Of a stretch of 64,000 nucleotides of DNA, positions 27,223 through 35,527 are shown piece by piece. The notes beneath the pieces are model-generated. The model worked only from the letters and a program-made list of their open reading frames with translations. It was not told where the DNA came from and did not search any database. Position 1 is the first letter of the stretch; every line of letters begins with the position of its first letter. Origin of the DNA: a bacterium (GTDB taxonomy: Bacteria; Myxococcota_A; Bradymonadia; UBA7976; UBA1532); NCBI GenBank assembly GCA_030427205.1, contig JAUHXC010000012.1, positions 186,001-250,000 on the forward strand. Direction: 5' to 3'. The translations under genes and the position numbers were made by a program.

Positions 27223-28932
27223 TCAGACCCCCGCTGACGGACCGGTGAAGCGCAGGCGGTGCACCCTCAGATCGGCGTGCACCGCCACCGAGCGCTGTGT
27301 GATCTGCCAGCCGGGCATCTCGTCGGGCGCAGCGCCCTCCAGCACTACGACCTGACCCGGCCGCGCGCAGCCCAGCGCGGCGACGGTGTCGTCGACCAGC
27401 GCGCCGGCGAACATGCCCTCGTCGTCGTCGCCGACGACCGCCACCACCCCCGCGCCCACCGCGGCCTGCATCCACGGCAGGTCGGCGCTGGCTTCGAGCG
27501 ACCGCATGGCATCGCTCAGGCGGGCGAAGCGGGCGACGAGGCGGCCCGGCTGGTAGCGATATGCGCGGGCGCCGGCCGCCTCGGCCCAGGCCCGCAAGGG
27601 ATCAGCCGCGCCCGCATCCAGGCCGACGGTCTCGGCCGCGAGGATGGCCGCCTCCACGTTCTGCACCGCCGACCCGGGCGTGAGGAACGCGGTCGGCAGG
27701 CGCTCGAGCACGCCGGGCATGCGCAGCAGCCGACCGACGCTGAGTACATCCGCCGGCATCGCGCGCCGATCGAGCGCGACGGCGACGGGTCCGTCGGTGC
27801 CGTTGTGCACCGCCAGCCGCACCACGCCGGGCGCGGCGACGATGTTGACCGGGCGCAGGCCGCCCGCGCCGACGTCGATCGCGGCGTGCGCCTGCCCGCC
27901 GGGCTCGACCTGCAGGCTGGCGGTGTCCCGCGGCGGCAGGGTGCGCACCCGATAGGCGCCCGGCGCGAGCTGCATCTCGAAGACGGCCTCGCCATCGGCG
28001 GCGAGGTTGTCTTGCGCGATCACATGCACCTGGTTGGCCGGGCTGCCGAGGCATTCGGGGTTCACCTCGAACTCGCGGACCGCCGGCGCCGTGCGGAACG
28101 ACACCGCGACCGAGTCGGGGTAGGTGCCGTCGTAGTGCACGTTGCACGACGTGCAGTGCACGGTCACCCGGCCGCGCGGCAGGGCGCCGAGGCGCTTCTT
28201 GGGGCCACGACACAGCGGGCAGATGAGATCCAGGCTCAGGGTCAGCAGGCCGAGGTCGACGGCGTCGAGCAGCGAGACGGCGACGCGGGCCGGCGGCGCC
28301 TGCCACGCGCGGGCGAGGCGCAGCGGGTGCATGCGATCCTGGTCGCGCAGCGGCGCGGTGGCCACGAAGTCGCACAGGCGCTGGCTCAGCTCGGCATCGG
28401 CCATGCCGGCGCGGGCGGCGGCGAGCGCGGCGCGGCCCGCGTCGGTCAGCGGCGGCGGCGCGAGCGATGGCATCACGCCCGGCTCGACGAGCTGTTCGAG
28501 CAGCGCGTCGAGCGCGCGGGTGACGTTCTTGCGGGTCTGCTTCATCTCGAGCGCGACGACCGGCCGCATGAGGAAGTTGCGCGGGGTGACCTCGATCGAA
28601 TAGCGGATCGCCGTGCCGCCGGGGCGATCGGCCAGCCGCAGCGTGATGACATAGCCCTCGGCCGGGCCGCCCTCGAAGCGACGGCGGATGCGATACCACG
28701 CGTTCTCGCGGTACTCGAAGGGCTGCTCCTGCCAGCTGAGCGCGACGCCGAGCACCTTGCCGGTGCCGCGGCGGGTCACCCGGCCGTCGGCGTGCGGCAC
28801 CTCTTCGAAGCGAAAGCCGAAGCCGGCCACCCGGTTGTAGCGGTCGGTATCGGAGAACAGCGCCCAGACCTCGGCCCGCGAGGCGCTGCTCTCGAGCTCC
28901 CAGACTGCGCGCACCGTCTGCTTGTCGGCCAT
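27223..28932 (-). CDS. SRPBCC / zinc-ribbon protein with vestigial cyclase-like C-terminus
   Basis: 569 residues from the ATG at 28932, with GGGGAG 5 nt upstream. Residues 1-145 look like a START/SRPBCC lipid- or ligand-binding domain (SASRAEVWALFSDTDRYNR). Residues about 225-265 carry a CPLC...CTSC zinc ribbon. The middle beta-rich part resembles the DUF5939 region found in front of some class III adenylate cyclases. The last 110 residues (GAGVVAVVGDDDEG, then VAALGCARPGQVVVLEGA) match the shape of a cyclase C-terminal half but lack metal Asps and the Asn/Arg pair. It could be a catalytically dead cyclase relative acting as a sensor. Assignment of the middle and C-terminal domains is tentative. 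Confidence 0.7.
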   Translation of the reverse strand: MADKQTVRAVWELESSASRAEVWALFSDTDRYNRVAGFGFRFEEVPHADGRVTRRGTGKVLGVALSWQEQPFEYRENAWYRIRRRFEGGPAEGYVITLRLADRPGGTAIRYSIEVTPRNFLMRPVVALEMKQTRKNVTRALDALLEQLVEPGVMPSLAPPPLTDAGRAALAAARAGMADAELSQRLCDFVATAPLRDQDRMHPLRLARAWQAPPARVAVSLLDAVDLGLLTLSLDLICPLCRGPKKRLGALPRGRVTVHCTSCNVHYDGTYPDSVAVSFRTAPAVREFEVNPECLGSPANQVHVIAQDNLAADGEAVFEMQLAPGAYRVRTLPPRDTASLQVEPGGQAHAAIDVGAGGLRPVNIVAAPGVVRLAVHNGTDGPVAVALDRRAMPADVLSVGRLLRMPGVLERLPTAFLTPGSAVQNVEAAILAAETVGLDAGAADPLRAWAEAAGARAYRYQPGRLVARFARLSDAMRSLEASADLPWMQAAVGAGVVAVVGDDDEGMFAGALVDDTVAALGCARPGQVVVLEGAAPDEMPGWQITQRSVAVHADLRVHRLRFTGPSAGV

Positions 28933-29232
28933 CTGCTCCCCCCACGCGGTCGACGTGCTGCCGTCTCTTACCACAACCCCGCGCGGTGGGCCCGTTCGGG
29001 CCCGCTCGGGGCCTGCGGGCCGGCGTCCGGGCAGCCCGGTGGAGCCCGCCCGCTCCACCGGGCGGGGCAGCGGTCCCCCACCCCCGACACCGATGTCGCG
29101 TCGGCGCGGGCATGACACGGTTGGCATGGTTGTGGCTACGCGAGGTCGGTGGCCATGCCCGCCCCGGGCGATGCTTTGATGGCATCGGACCCTTCCCATC
29201 GCGCATGGCATATGACACCAGGAGTGTATCTC
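28933..29232. promoter_or_regulatory. Divergent 300-bp regulatory region with a 12-bp inverted repeat
   Basis: It separates the SRPBCC gene (minus) from the VIT-vWA gene (plus). A perfect hairpin or operator-like inverted repeat lies at 29034-29063: GCCCGGTGGAGC, 6-nt spacer, GCTCCACCGGGC. The right part (29120-29230) has several ATGGCAT/TTGGCAT words of the type also clustered at 39421-39515 and 52657-52790. No clear -10/-35 could be read. Confidence 0.45.
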
Positions 29233-31314
29233 ATGCATTCGATGCCTTCCCTCACTCTCGGCGGGGTCTCTGCGCTGCTGTGCGCCGCCTTCGCCCTGGT
29301 CGCGCCGGCGCACGCGACCTCGTACGCCGGCCTCGACGAGCGCCCGGCCACCGGCGGCGAGCTGCGCTTCGCCGATCCCGACGGACACCCCGACGACGCC
29401 GGCAACCGCACGCTCGGCTTCCCGCTGCGCCTGACCCGGGTGCACGCCGACATCGTTGGCGCGGTGGCCGAGGTCGAGGTCGAGCAGATCTTCGAGAACC
29501 CCTACGAGGTGCCCATCGAGGCGGTCTACGTCTTCCCCGTCTCGGTGGACGCGGCGGTCAACGCCTACAGCATCGAGATCGGCGAGCGGGTCATCGTCGG
29601 CGAGATCCGCCAACGGGCGGAGGCCCGCGAGATCTACGAGCGCGCCCGGGACAGCGGGCGCACCGCCGGGCTGCTCGAAGAGGATCAGCGCAATGTCTTC
29701 GTGCAGCACATCGCCAACATCGCGCCCCGCGAGACGATCACGGTGCGTTTTCGCTATGTCGAGCGGCTGAAGTACGCGCACGCGACGGGCTACAGCTTCG
29801 TCTATCCGCTGACGATGACCCCGCGCTATCTGGGCCCGGGCGAGACGGCGACGAGCCGCCAGCCGCCGTTCGTCGAGCCGACGGTGTCCGGGGCCCGGGT
29901 GGCCATCGAGGTCGAGATCGACGGCGGCATGCCGCTGCGCAAGGTCGAGTCGTTCACCCACCGCATCGACTTCACCCGCGGTGAGACCTCGGCCCGGGTG
30001 GTGATCGACCGCAGCGACAGCGTGCCCAACAAGGACTTCGTGCTGCGCTATCACCCGGCCGGCGAGCAGACGCTGTCGACGGTGCTCAGCCACAAGGACG
30101 AAGCGCTCGGCGGCTACTACGCGCTGATGGTGCAGCCCAAGCTGACCTTCCGCGAGGGCGACATCACGCCGCGCGAGGTGATCATCCTCATCGATCGCTC
30201 GGGCTCGATGGGTATCGACCCGCTCGGCCGCAGCAAGGCGGTCGCCGAGATGATCCTCGACTCGCTGACCCCCCGCGATCGGATCAACGTGCTGACCTTC
30301 GCCAGCGAGACCCGGCGTTTTCTGCCGGGGCCGCAGTGGGCCACCGGCGCCGTGGTCGAGCAGGCGCGGGACTTCGTGCGCGGCCTGAGCGCCTCGGGCG
30401 GCACCGAGCTCGACGACGGGCTGCGGGCGGCGCTGGCCCACCCGCCGGAGGACGGCCTGGTGCGCATGGTCTACATCTTCACCGACGGCGGGGTCGGCGA
30501 CGACGACGCGGCCATCGACCTGGTGCGTGATCCCGACGGGCACAACCGCTTGTTTCCGGTGGGCGTCGGCGCGGCGCCCAATCGACACCTCATCGACCGG
30601 CTCGCCGAGGAAGGGCACGGGTTCCCGACCTATCTCGACCTGTGGGAGCCCGCCGAAGAGGTCGGCGATCGGCTCGTGCGGGCGACGCAGTGGCCCTATC
30701 TGACCGATCTGACGGTGGAGTTCCTCGACGTCGACGTGGAGGACGCCGGGCCCTTCCGGGTGCCCGATGTCTACGCCGGCCGGCCGCTGGTGGTGACCGG
30801 GCGCTACGACCGCGGGGGGACCGGACGGGCGGTGATCCGCGGCTATCGCGCCGGCGAGCGGGTGGGGCTGGTGGTGCCCGTCGAGCTGCCCGAAGAGCGC
30901 GAGAACCGGCCGGTGGCCTATGTCTGGCTGAAGGACGAGATCAACCGCCTGCAGGCGCGGCCCGACGCCGACTCGAGCGAGGTGGTCGAGCGCATCACGA
31001 CCCTGGGGCTCAACTTCTCCGTGGTGACCCCGTACACCAGCTTCGTGGCGGTGGACGACGGCCGGGTGGTCGACGGCAACAGCGTGCGGGTCGAGCAGCC
31101 GCAGGAGACCCCGGCGGGCACGTCGGGCAACCCGTCGGGCTCGGGCGGCTCGGGCTCGGGCTCGAGCAGCGGCGGCGGCGGCGGCTGGAGCTGGGGCTTT
31201 GGCGGCGGCTCGTCGTCGGACAGCGGCGACGACGACGATTACGCCACCGGTGACTTCGGGCTCTTCGGCGGGCTGTGGCTGCTGCTGCTGGCCGCCGCGC
31301 GTCGGCGCGGGTGA
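29233..31314 (+). CDS. Exported VIT / von Willebrand A protein with GlyGly-CTERM-like tail
   Basis: 693 residues. The ATG at 29233 is chosen because GGAG lies 8 nt upstream and a signal peptide follows (LGGVSALLCAAFALVAPAHA). A VIT domain (about 30-170, with VEQIFENPYEVPIEAVYVFP) precedes a vWA domain with an intact MIDAS (ILIDRSGSMG, and TDGGVGDDD later), as in inter-alpha-trypsin-inhibitor heavy-chain-like proteins. The C-terminus has a Gly/Ser-rich stretch, then GLFGGLWLLLLAAARRR: a Gly-Gly motif, a membrane segment and an Arg cluster without the Cys of MYXO-CTERM. The next gene, 4 bp downstream, is a rhombosortase-like protease, so the pair probably forms a substrate and its sorting protease. 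Confidence 0.88.
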   Translation: MHSMPSLTLGGVSALLCAAFALVAPAHATSYAGLDERPATGGELRFADPDGHPDDAGNRTLGFPLRLTRVHADIVGAVAEVEVEQIFENPYEVPIEAVYVFPVSVDAAVNAYSIEIGERVIVGEIRQRAEAREIYERARDSGRTAGLLEEDQRNVFVQHIANIAPRETITVRFRYVERLKYAHATGYSFVYPLTMTPRYLGPGETATSRQPPFVEPTVSGARVAIEVEIDGGMPLRKVESFTHRIDFTRGETSARVVIDRSDSVPNKDFVLRYHPAGEQTLSTVLSHKDEALGGYYALMVQPKLTFREGDITPREVIILIDRSGSMGIDPLGRSKAVAEMILDSLTPRDRINVLTFASETRRFLPGPQWATGAVVEQARDFVRGLSASGGTELDDGLRAALAHPPEDGLVRMVYIFTDGGVGDDDAAIDLVRDPDGHNRLFPVGVGAAPNRHLIDRLAEEGHGFPTYLDLWEPAEEVGDRLVRATQWPYLTDLTVEFLDVDVEDAGPFRVPDVYAGRPLVVTGRYDRGGTGRAVIRGYRAGERVGLVVPVELPEERENRPVAYVWLKDEINRLQARPDADSSEVVERITTLGLNFSVVTPYTSFVAVDDGRVVDGNSVRVEQPQETPAGTSGNPSGSGGSGSGSSSGGGGGWSWGFGGGSSSDSGDDDDYATGDFGLFGGLWLLLLAAARRRG

Positions 31315-31318
31315 GGCC

Positions 31319-32044
31319 GTGAGGCTCTGGTTTCTCGTCGCGGGGCTGTGCGTCTGGGCCACGCTGTTGTCCGTCGACGGCCTCGCGGCCGATCGTTCGC
31401 TGACGGCGGCCGAGCCGTGGCGGCTGTGGACCGGGCCGCTGCGCCACGCCGACGGGGCGCACCTGCTGCGCGATCTGAGCGGCTTGCTGCCGCTGGTGGT
31501 GTTCCTGCGCGCGCGCCTCGGCCCGACGGCCCCGACCACCGTGGCCCTGCTCGCCTTGGGCCTGCCCCTGCCCGTGCTGGCGACCTTCGCCGGTGATCCG
31601 GGGGCCACGGGCTACTACGGCGTCTCGGGGCTGGTGCACGCGCTGTGCGTGCTGGCGCTGTTCGATCTGGCGCGGCAGCGGCTCGGCTGGGCCCTGCTGC
31701 TCGGCGCGGCGCTGGCGGCCAAGCTGGGCTTCGAACTGAGCACCGGCGCGCTGTGGGTCCCGCTGGACGGCGGGCGACCGGCGGTCTGGGGCCACGCGGC
31801 GGGCGTCGCGCTCGGCGTGGTCATCGGTCTCGTCCAGGCCCGGCGCTCAGCGGACACCGAGCAGCGCGCGGCAGGTGACCCAGAGCTTGATGCGGCCGGT
31901 GCGCTCGAGGTGCTTCTTCAGCGCGACCGCGAAGACCTTGCGCGCGGCGAAGGGTACGCCGCGGATCGCGTGGCAGGCGTCCACGCACGCCTCGGGGTGC
32001 ACCAGCGCGAAGCGGGTGGCGACGTCGGCTGCCAGCCCCGGTGA
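31319..32044 (+). CDS. Rhombosortase-like intramembrane serine protease
   Basis: 241 residues from GTG at 31319, 4 bp after the previous stop. Several hydrophobic segments occur in the first 175 residues. The rhomboid catalytic Ser is in YYGVSGLVHA (GxSG) and the His in VWGHAAGVALG. Small size and these motifs fit rhombosortases, which cleave GlyGly-CTERM proteins; the VIT-vWA protein immediately upstream has such a tail. The last about 66 residues are hydrophilic and are read through DNA that also encodes the C-terminus of the convergent gene at 31847, a 198-bp overlap. Whether that tail is made or the frame is extended by chance is unclear, but no earlier in-frame stop exists. Confidence 0.75.
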   Translation: MRLWFLVAGLCVWATLLSVDGLAADRSLTAAEPWRLWTGPLRHADGAHLLRDLSGLLPLVVFLRARLGPTAPTTVALLALGLPLPVLATFAGDPGATGYYGVSGLVHALCVLALFDLARQRLGWALLLGAALAAKLGFELSTGALWVPLDGGRPAVWGHAAGVALGVVIGLVQARRSADTEQRAAGDPELDAAGALEVLLQRDREDLARGEGYAADRVAGVHARLGVHQREAGGDVGCQPR

Positions 32045-32584
32045 CTCGGTGAGCAGATCGGCCAGATGGGGCAAGAGCTTGTCCGCCGAGTCTGCCGCCA
32101 GGGCGCCATAGGCCACCACCCGCAGCTCGGGGATGGCGATCGCCTCTTCGAGGTGCGGCGCAGCGGCGGTGGGTCCTACGGTCTTGATGACGAAAGACAG
32201 GGCCTGCTGAGCGATCGTGCGCCGCGTATTGCTCGGATCGGGGCAGCCCAACCACCGCGGGCCGAACATGCGCTCGACGACGGCCGGCACCAGGCGGCGG
32301 GCCGCCAGCGCCTTCGCCGCGCTCAGGGCGGCGCTGCGGGCCGCCGCGCCGCGATCGAGCATCGACGCGGCCGCGTCGATGACCGCCTCGGCGAGCCCTT
32401 CGCTGATCACCGCGGCGCGCAGCAGCCAGTCGCGCTCGGCGCTCTGCAGCAGCGCGGGCAGCTCTTCGGCCAGGGTCTCGGCGCCGGGGGTCATGCGCCC
32501 TTCGAATTCGAAGGCGCGATAGGTCTCCGGCGCCGCCTCGGGTGCGGCGGGCGCGGGCGGTCGGGAGGGGTTCGGCGTGGTCAT
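31847..32584 (-). CDS. Helical-repeat (HEAT-like) protein of unknown function
   Basis: 245 residues, cytosolic (no signal). After a Pro-rich N-terminus the sequence is a run of Ala/Leu-rich helices (VVAYGALAADSADKLLPHL is representative), the usual look of HEAT or Armadillo-type repeats. No family signature could be named. The start at 32584 has only a weak ribosome site. Its 3' end overlaps the rhombosortase-like gene on the opposite strand. It is divergent from the small gene at 32650, with which it shares a 65-bp upstream region. Confidence 0.65.
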   Translation of the reverse strand: MTTPNPSRPPAPAAPEAAPETYRAFEFEGRMTPGAETLAEELPALLQSAERDWLLRAAVISEGLAEAVIDAAASMLDRGAAARSAALSAAKALAARRLVPAVVERMFGPRWLGCPDPSNTRRTIAQQALSFVIKTVGPTAAAPHLEEAIAIPELRVVAYGALAADSADKLLPHLADLLTESPGLAADVATRFALVHPEACVDACHAIRGVPFAARKVFAVALKKHLERTGRIKLWVTCRALLGVR

Positions 32585-32649
32585 CGGCGGTTGCGGTCGC
32601 TCGGCGAAGTGGGCACCCTGCCATCATCCACGCGACAGGGGTATCGAGG

Positions 32650-32961
32650 ATGGTCGACCGGGATGGCCCGCTTCAAGGCTTGTTTGCTTTCGACGGCGAG
32701 AGCTTCCACTTCGTACACCAGACATCGCCCGACTTCGACCACGTCGAGTGGTTCGAGCGCATCGGCCTGCCGAGCCACGGCCCGGGCTACGACGCGCTGT
32801 TGCGGGGCAAGGTGATCGCCGACATCGACCGCGATCGCGTCGTCATCGGCTTCTACGGGGCGCCCTATCTCTCGAACCGGCGCTATCGGCGGGTGGTCGA
32901 GGCCTTCGCGGTCGACGAGACCCGCGCCGTCGAGAAGCGGCTGGACGAAGCCTACTCCTGA
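32650..32961 (+). CDS. Small conserved-looking hypothetical protein
   Basis: 103 residues from the ATG at 32650, with AGGGG about 8 nt upstream. It is a compact, mixed alpha/beta protein with no signal peptide (GLFAFDGESFHFVHQTSP, DIDRDRVVIGFYGAPYLSNR). Codon use matches the surroundings and its length suits a single cytosolic domain. No family recognised. Confidence 0.65.
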   Translation: MVDRDGPLQGLFAFDGESFHFVHQTSPDFDHVEWFERIGLPSHGPGYDALLRGKVIADIDRDRVVIGFYGAPYLSNRRYRRVVEAFAVDETRAVEKRLDEAYS

Positions 32962-32965
32962 GCCC

Positions 32966-32980
32966 GGCGCCGCGGGCGCC
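32966..32980. terminator. GC-rich hairpin between convergent genes
   Basis: GGCGCC, a 3-nt loop and GGCGCC lie in the 26-bp gap between two convergent stops. There is no T tract; it is a possible bidirectional terminator. Confidence 0.25.
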
Positions 32981-32987
32981 CGGCCCG

Positions 32988-33929
32988 TCACGGCGAGCGG
33001 TTGACCTCGTTCTGAATCCAGCGCAGCAGCCGGACGTGGCGCGGATCGTCGGCCCCCTGGAAGACGCTGCGCCCGCCGTGGCCCCGATTGTCGCGGGGCA
33101 ACGTCAGCAGCGGCGAGCCCCGCGGGTCGAGCAGGTCGATGTAGATCTGCGTGATGAAGAAGTTCCAGTTGGTGGCGCACTCGTCCTCGCCCTCGATGAG
33201 CCAGTAGCCATCACCCTCGGCGGCGATCGCGTGGCAGGTGCCATTGCGGGCGCACGAGCCGACGAGGATGTCGTTGTGGCTGACCCCCTCGTTGTCGGGC
33301 TGCTCGAACTCGCGGCGGTAGTCTTCGGAGCGCGCGAGGTCGGCGCCCTCGGGCGGCAGCGCCTCGCAGGGCACCTCTTCCGGCGGCCCCGTGGGGCCCA
33401 TGTCGACCGGCTGCGGCGGCGGCCCGTCGGGGCAGGGCTCGATGGTCGTGCTCGCCTCGAGCCAGCCCACCATCGCGCTCAGCAGCGGATCTTCGACGTA
33501 GCCCGGGTGCGCCTCGGGGTGCCAGGCGATGATCTCGCAGGTGGCCGGATCGAAGAGGCAGTCGGGCTCGACGAAGGTGGCCGCCTCCGCCGCGTCGGTC
33601 GCCCCGTCACCGGTGAGCGTCAGCTCTTCGGGGGCCGCGTCGGGGTTGGAGTGGCACAGCGAACACGCCTGGAACAGCGGGTTGGCGACGTCGGCGGTGT
33701 AGCGGGCCACGTCGTTGGTGAAGACCGGCGGCGGGCACCGCGAGGCGTCCACCTCGACCATCTGATCGCGCGTCATGTCGAGCGCCATGTCGACCGGCGG
33801 GCCCATGTCGTCCCGCTGCCCCATGTCGAGCGGCGTATCCATCACGCCGAAGTCCGGCGGCCCCTCGTCGTTGCATGCGCTCAGGCCGAGCAGGCCGGCG
33901 AGCGCCGCCAATACCATTCGCTGCCCCAT
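32988..33929 (-). CDS. Lipoprotein with c-type heme motif
   Basis: 313 residues. The signal ends in a lipobox (GLLGLSAC) and GGGGGAG precedes the ATG. A Met/Asp-rich spacer follows. CSLCH at about residue 90 is a canonical CXXCH c-heme motif. A second Cys-rich site near residue 230 (SCARNGTCHAIA, C-x5-CH) is like a modified heme or metal site. The order (lipid anchor, heme-type motif, WHPEAHPG, then a motif near LLRWIQNE) resembles outer-membrane cytochrome c-like lipoproteins of deltaproteobacteria. Function is probably electron transfer or metal/heme binding in the periplasm or at the surface. No redox partner gene is adjacent. Confidence 0.7.
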   Translation of the reverse strand: MGQRMVLAALAGLLGLSACNDEGPPDFGVMDTPLDMGQRDDMGPPVDMALDMTRDQMVEVDASRCPPPVFTNDVARYTADVANPLFQACSLCHSNPDAAPEELTLTGDGATDAAEAATFVEPDCLFDPATCEIIAWHPEAHPGYVEDPLLSAMVGWLEASTTIEPCPDGPPPQPVDMGPTGPPEEVPCEALPPEGADLARSEDYRREFEQPDNEGVSHNDILVGSCARNGTCHAIAAEGDGYWLIEGEDECATNWNFFITQIYIDLLDPRGSPLLTLPRDNRGHGGRSVFQGADDPRHVRLLRWIQNEVNRSP

Positions 33930-34057
33930 GTATCACTCCCCCGTCTGCCGATCTCCCCGGCCACCGACGGCCATCGAACCACCGGCATCAGCCATCGCCG
34001 AGCATACCCCGTCCGACGACGTCGGTGCACCCGGGTAACGCATGCCATCGCTGCTCG

Positions 34058-35443
34058 CTAGCGCAGCGGGGTCACGATGGCCTGGGGCAAGCGTTGCAAC
34101 TCGCCGAGCCGGTGGCTGCCGATCATCGCCTGCGCCCGCTCGGCCTGAGCGCCCTCGCGCCCGGTCATGACGGCCGTGCCGTCGGCGAGCAGGCGCGCGT
34201 CGACCGCCCAGCGGGCGTCTTCGGCGTCGGCGTCGGCGCCGGGGAACGGCCGCGTCTGAAAGCGCAGCGCGGTGGAGAGCCCGACGCACTGCGCGCCGGC
34301 CTGCGCATGGCATACGATCAGCGTCTCGATGCGCGCGCGGACGACGTGCTGCCGTTCGAAGTTCGCGTCGGCGTAGCGGTTGACCGTGCGCACCACCAGC
34401 GACGGGCCGTGGCGCTCGGCGTCGCCCAGGTCGCGAAAGGCCATCTCGACCAGCGCGCCGTCCCGGGCGGTATAGGCCGCGCCCGGCTGCCAGCCCTCGA
34501 CCACCCGGCCGACGAGCTGCCAGCCGCCGCTGCCGGTCTCCACCGCGAGGTGATGCGCGTCGAGCAGCGCGGTGCCCGCCCCGCGCACCCGCAAGAGCGC
34601 CGCGGCGAGCAGGACCCGATCGTCGAGGCCGGCGAGGCCGTAGTCGTCGATCACGCGCAGGCCGCCGTCGAGCGCCGCCGATGTGCGCAGGTGCCGCTCG
34701 ACGGTGCAGGCGCAGCGCATGTCGCCCTCGCCGGGCCGGGTCGAGGGCGCGCAGCCCCAGGCGTCGAGCAGCGAGGGGCACAGCGAACGGGGCGACATCA
34801 ACGAGACCGGCTCTGACTTGAGCAGCTCTTCGAGGCGCGCGTCGATCTCGGGGTCGGGCTCGGTGGACAGGCTCTGGACCCGACGCCAGGCGTCGATCGC
34901 CTCGGTGGTCAGCCCGCGCGCCTCGGCGTTGCGCGCGATCTCGGCCCAGCGCTGCGCGCGGTCGGGCCGCGAGAACGCGAGCGAGGCCGCCTGCCGCAGG
35001 GTGATGGTGGCGCGATGGCGCGCGCCGAGGCCGTCGAGGGCCATGGCGAGCCGGGCCAGCCGCGGCGGATCGGACGGGTCGAGCACCAGCGCGGCCCGCA
35101 GGTGCTTCTCGGCGGCGGCCCAGCGCCCGGCGTCGATGTCGGCCGCGCCGCCCGCGACGTGGGCCTTCCACGCGGAGACCGCGCGCTTGAGCGCGTCGGG
35201 CGAGGGCACGTTGGGTGGCTCGGGCAGGCCCGGCAGCAGCCGCTTGGGCGGCCGGGCGCGCGCGTCGGCCGGGTCGACGGGGGCCGCGGGCACGGCGGGC
35301 GCCGCCACCCCGTCGGGAGCGGCCTGCGCCGCATCCCCCGGCTGGCCGGTCTTGGCGAAGACGCCGCCGCCCAGCAACAGCGCCGCGACGAGGACCGCGC
35401 CGCCCCAGCGGCGGACCGCGCTCGAATCGACCAGACGGGTCAT
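34058..35443 (-). CDS. Membrane-anchored TPR-containing protein
   Basis: 461 residues. The ATG at 35443 is preferred over a GTG four codons upstream because GGGGGGAG lies between them, 2-4 nt before the ATG. One N-terminal membrane segment (WGGAVLVAALLLGGGVFA) is followed by a Pro/Ala linker and TPR-like helices (AEKHLRAALVLDPSDPPRLARLAMAL). The C-terminal half (about 220-460) is a mixed domain with several Cys (CPSLLDAWGC, CACTV) and was not recognised. The likely location is periplasmic, tethered to the inner membrane. It could be a scaffold in envelope assembly. Confidence 0.7.
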   Translation of the reverse strand: MTRLVDSSAVRRWGGAVLVAALLLGGGVFAKTGQPGDAAQAAPDGVAAPAVPAAPVDPADARARPPKRLLPGLPEPPNVPSPDALKRAVSAWKAHVAGGAADIDAGRWAAAEKHLRAALVLDPSDPPRLARLAMALDGLGARHRATITLRQAASLAFSRPDRAQRWAEIARNAEARGLTTEAIDAWRRVQSLSTEPDPEIDARLEELLKSEPVSLMSPRSLCPSLLDAWGCAPSTRPGEGDMRCACTVERHLRTSAALDGGLRVIDDYGLAGLDDRVLLAAALLRVRGAGTALLDAHHLAVETGSGGWQLVGRVVEGWQPGAAYTARDGALVEMAFRDLGDAERHGPSLVVRTVNRYADANFERQHVVRARIETLIVCHAQAGAQCVGLSTALRFQTRPFPGADADAEDARWAVDARLLADGTAVMTGREGAQAERAQAMIGSHRLGELQRLPQAIVTPLR

Positions 35444-35527
35444 GGCTCCCCCCACATCGGCTCCACCCTCGCACGGCGGCGCGGCGCGGACAACCGCGAG
35501 CGCAGCGCCGAACGGCGGTGCTCGCGT

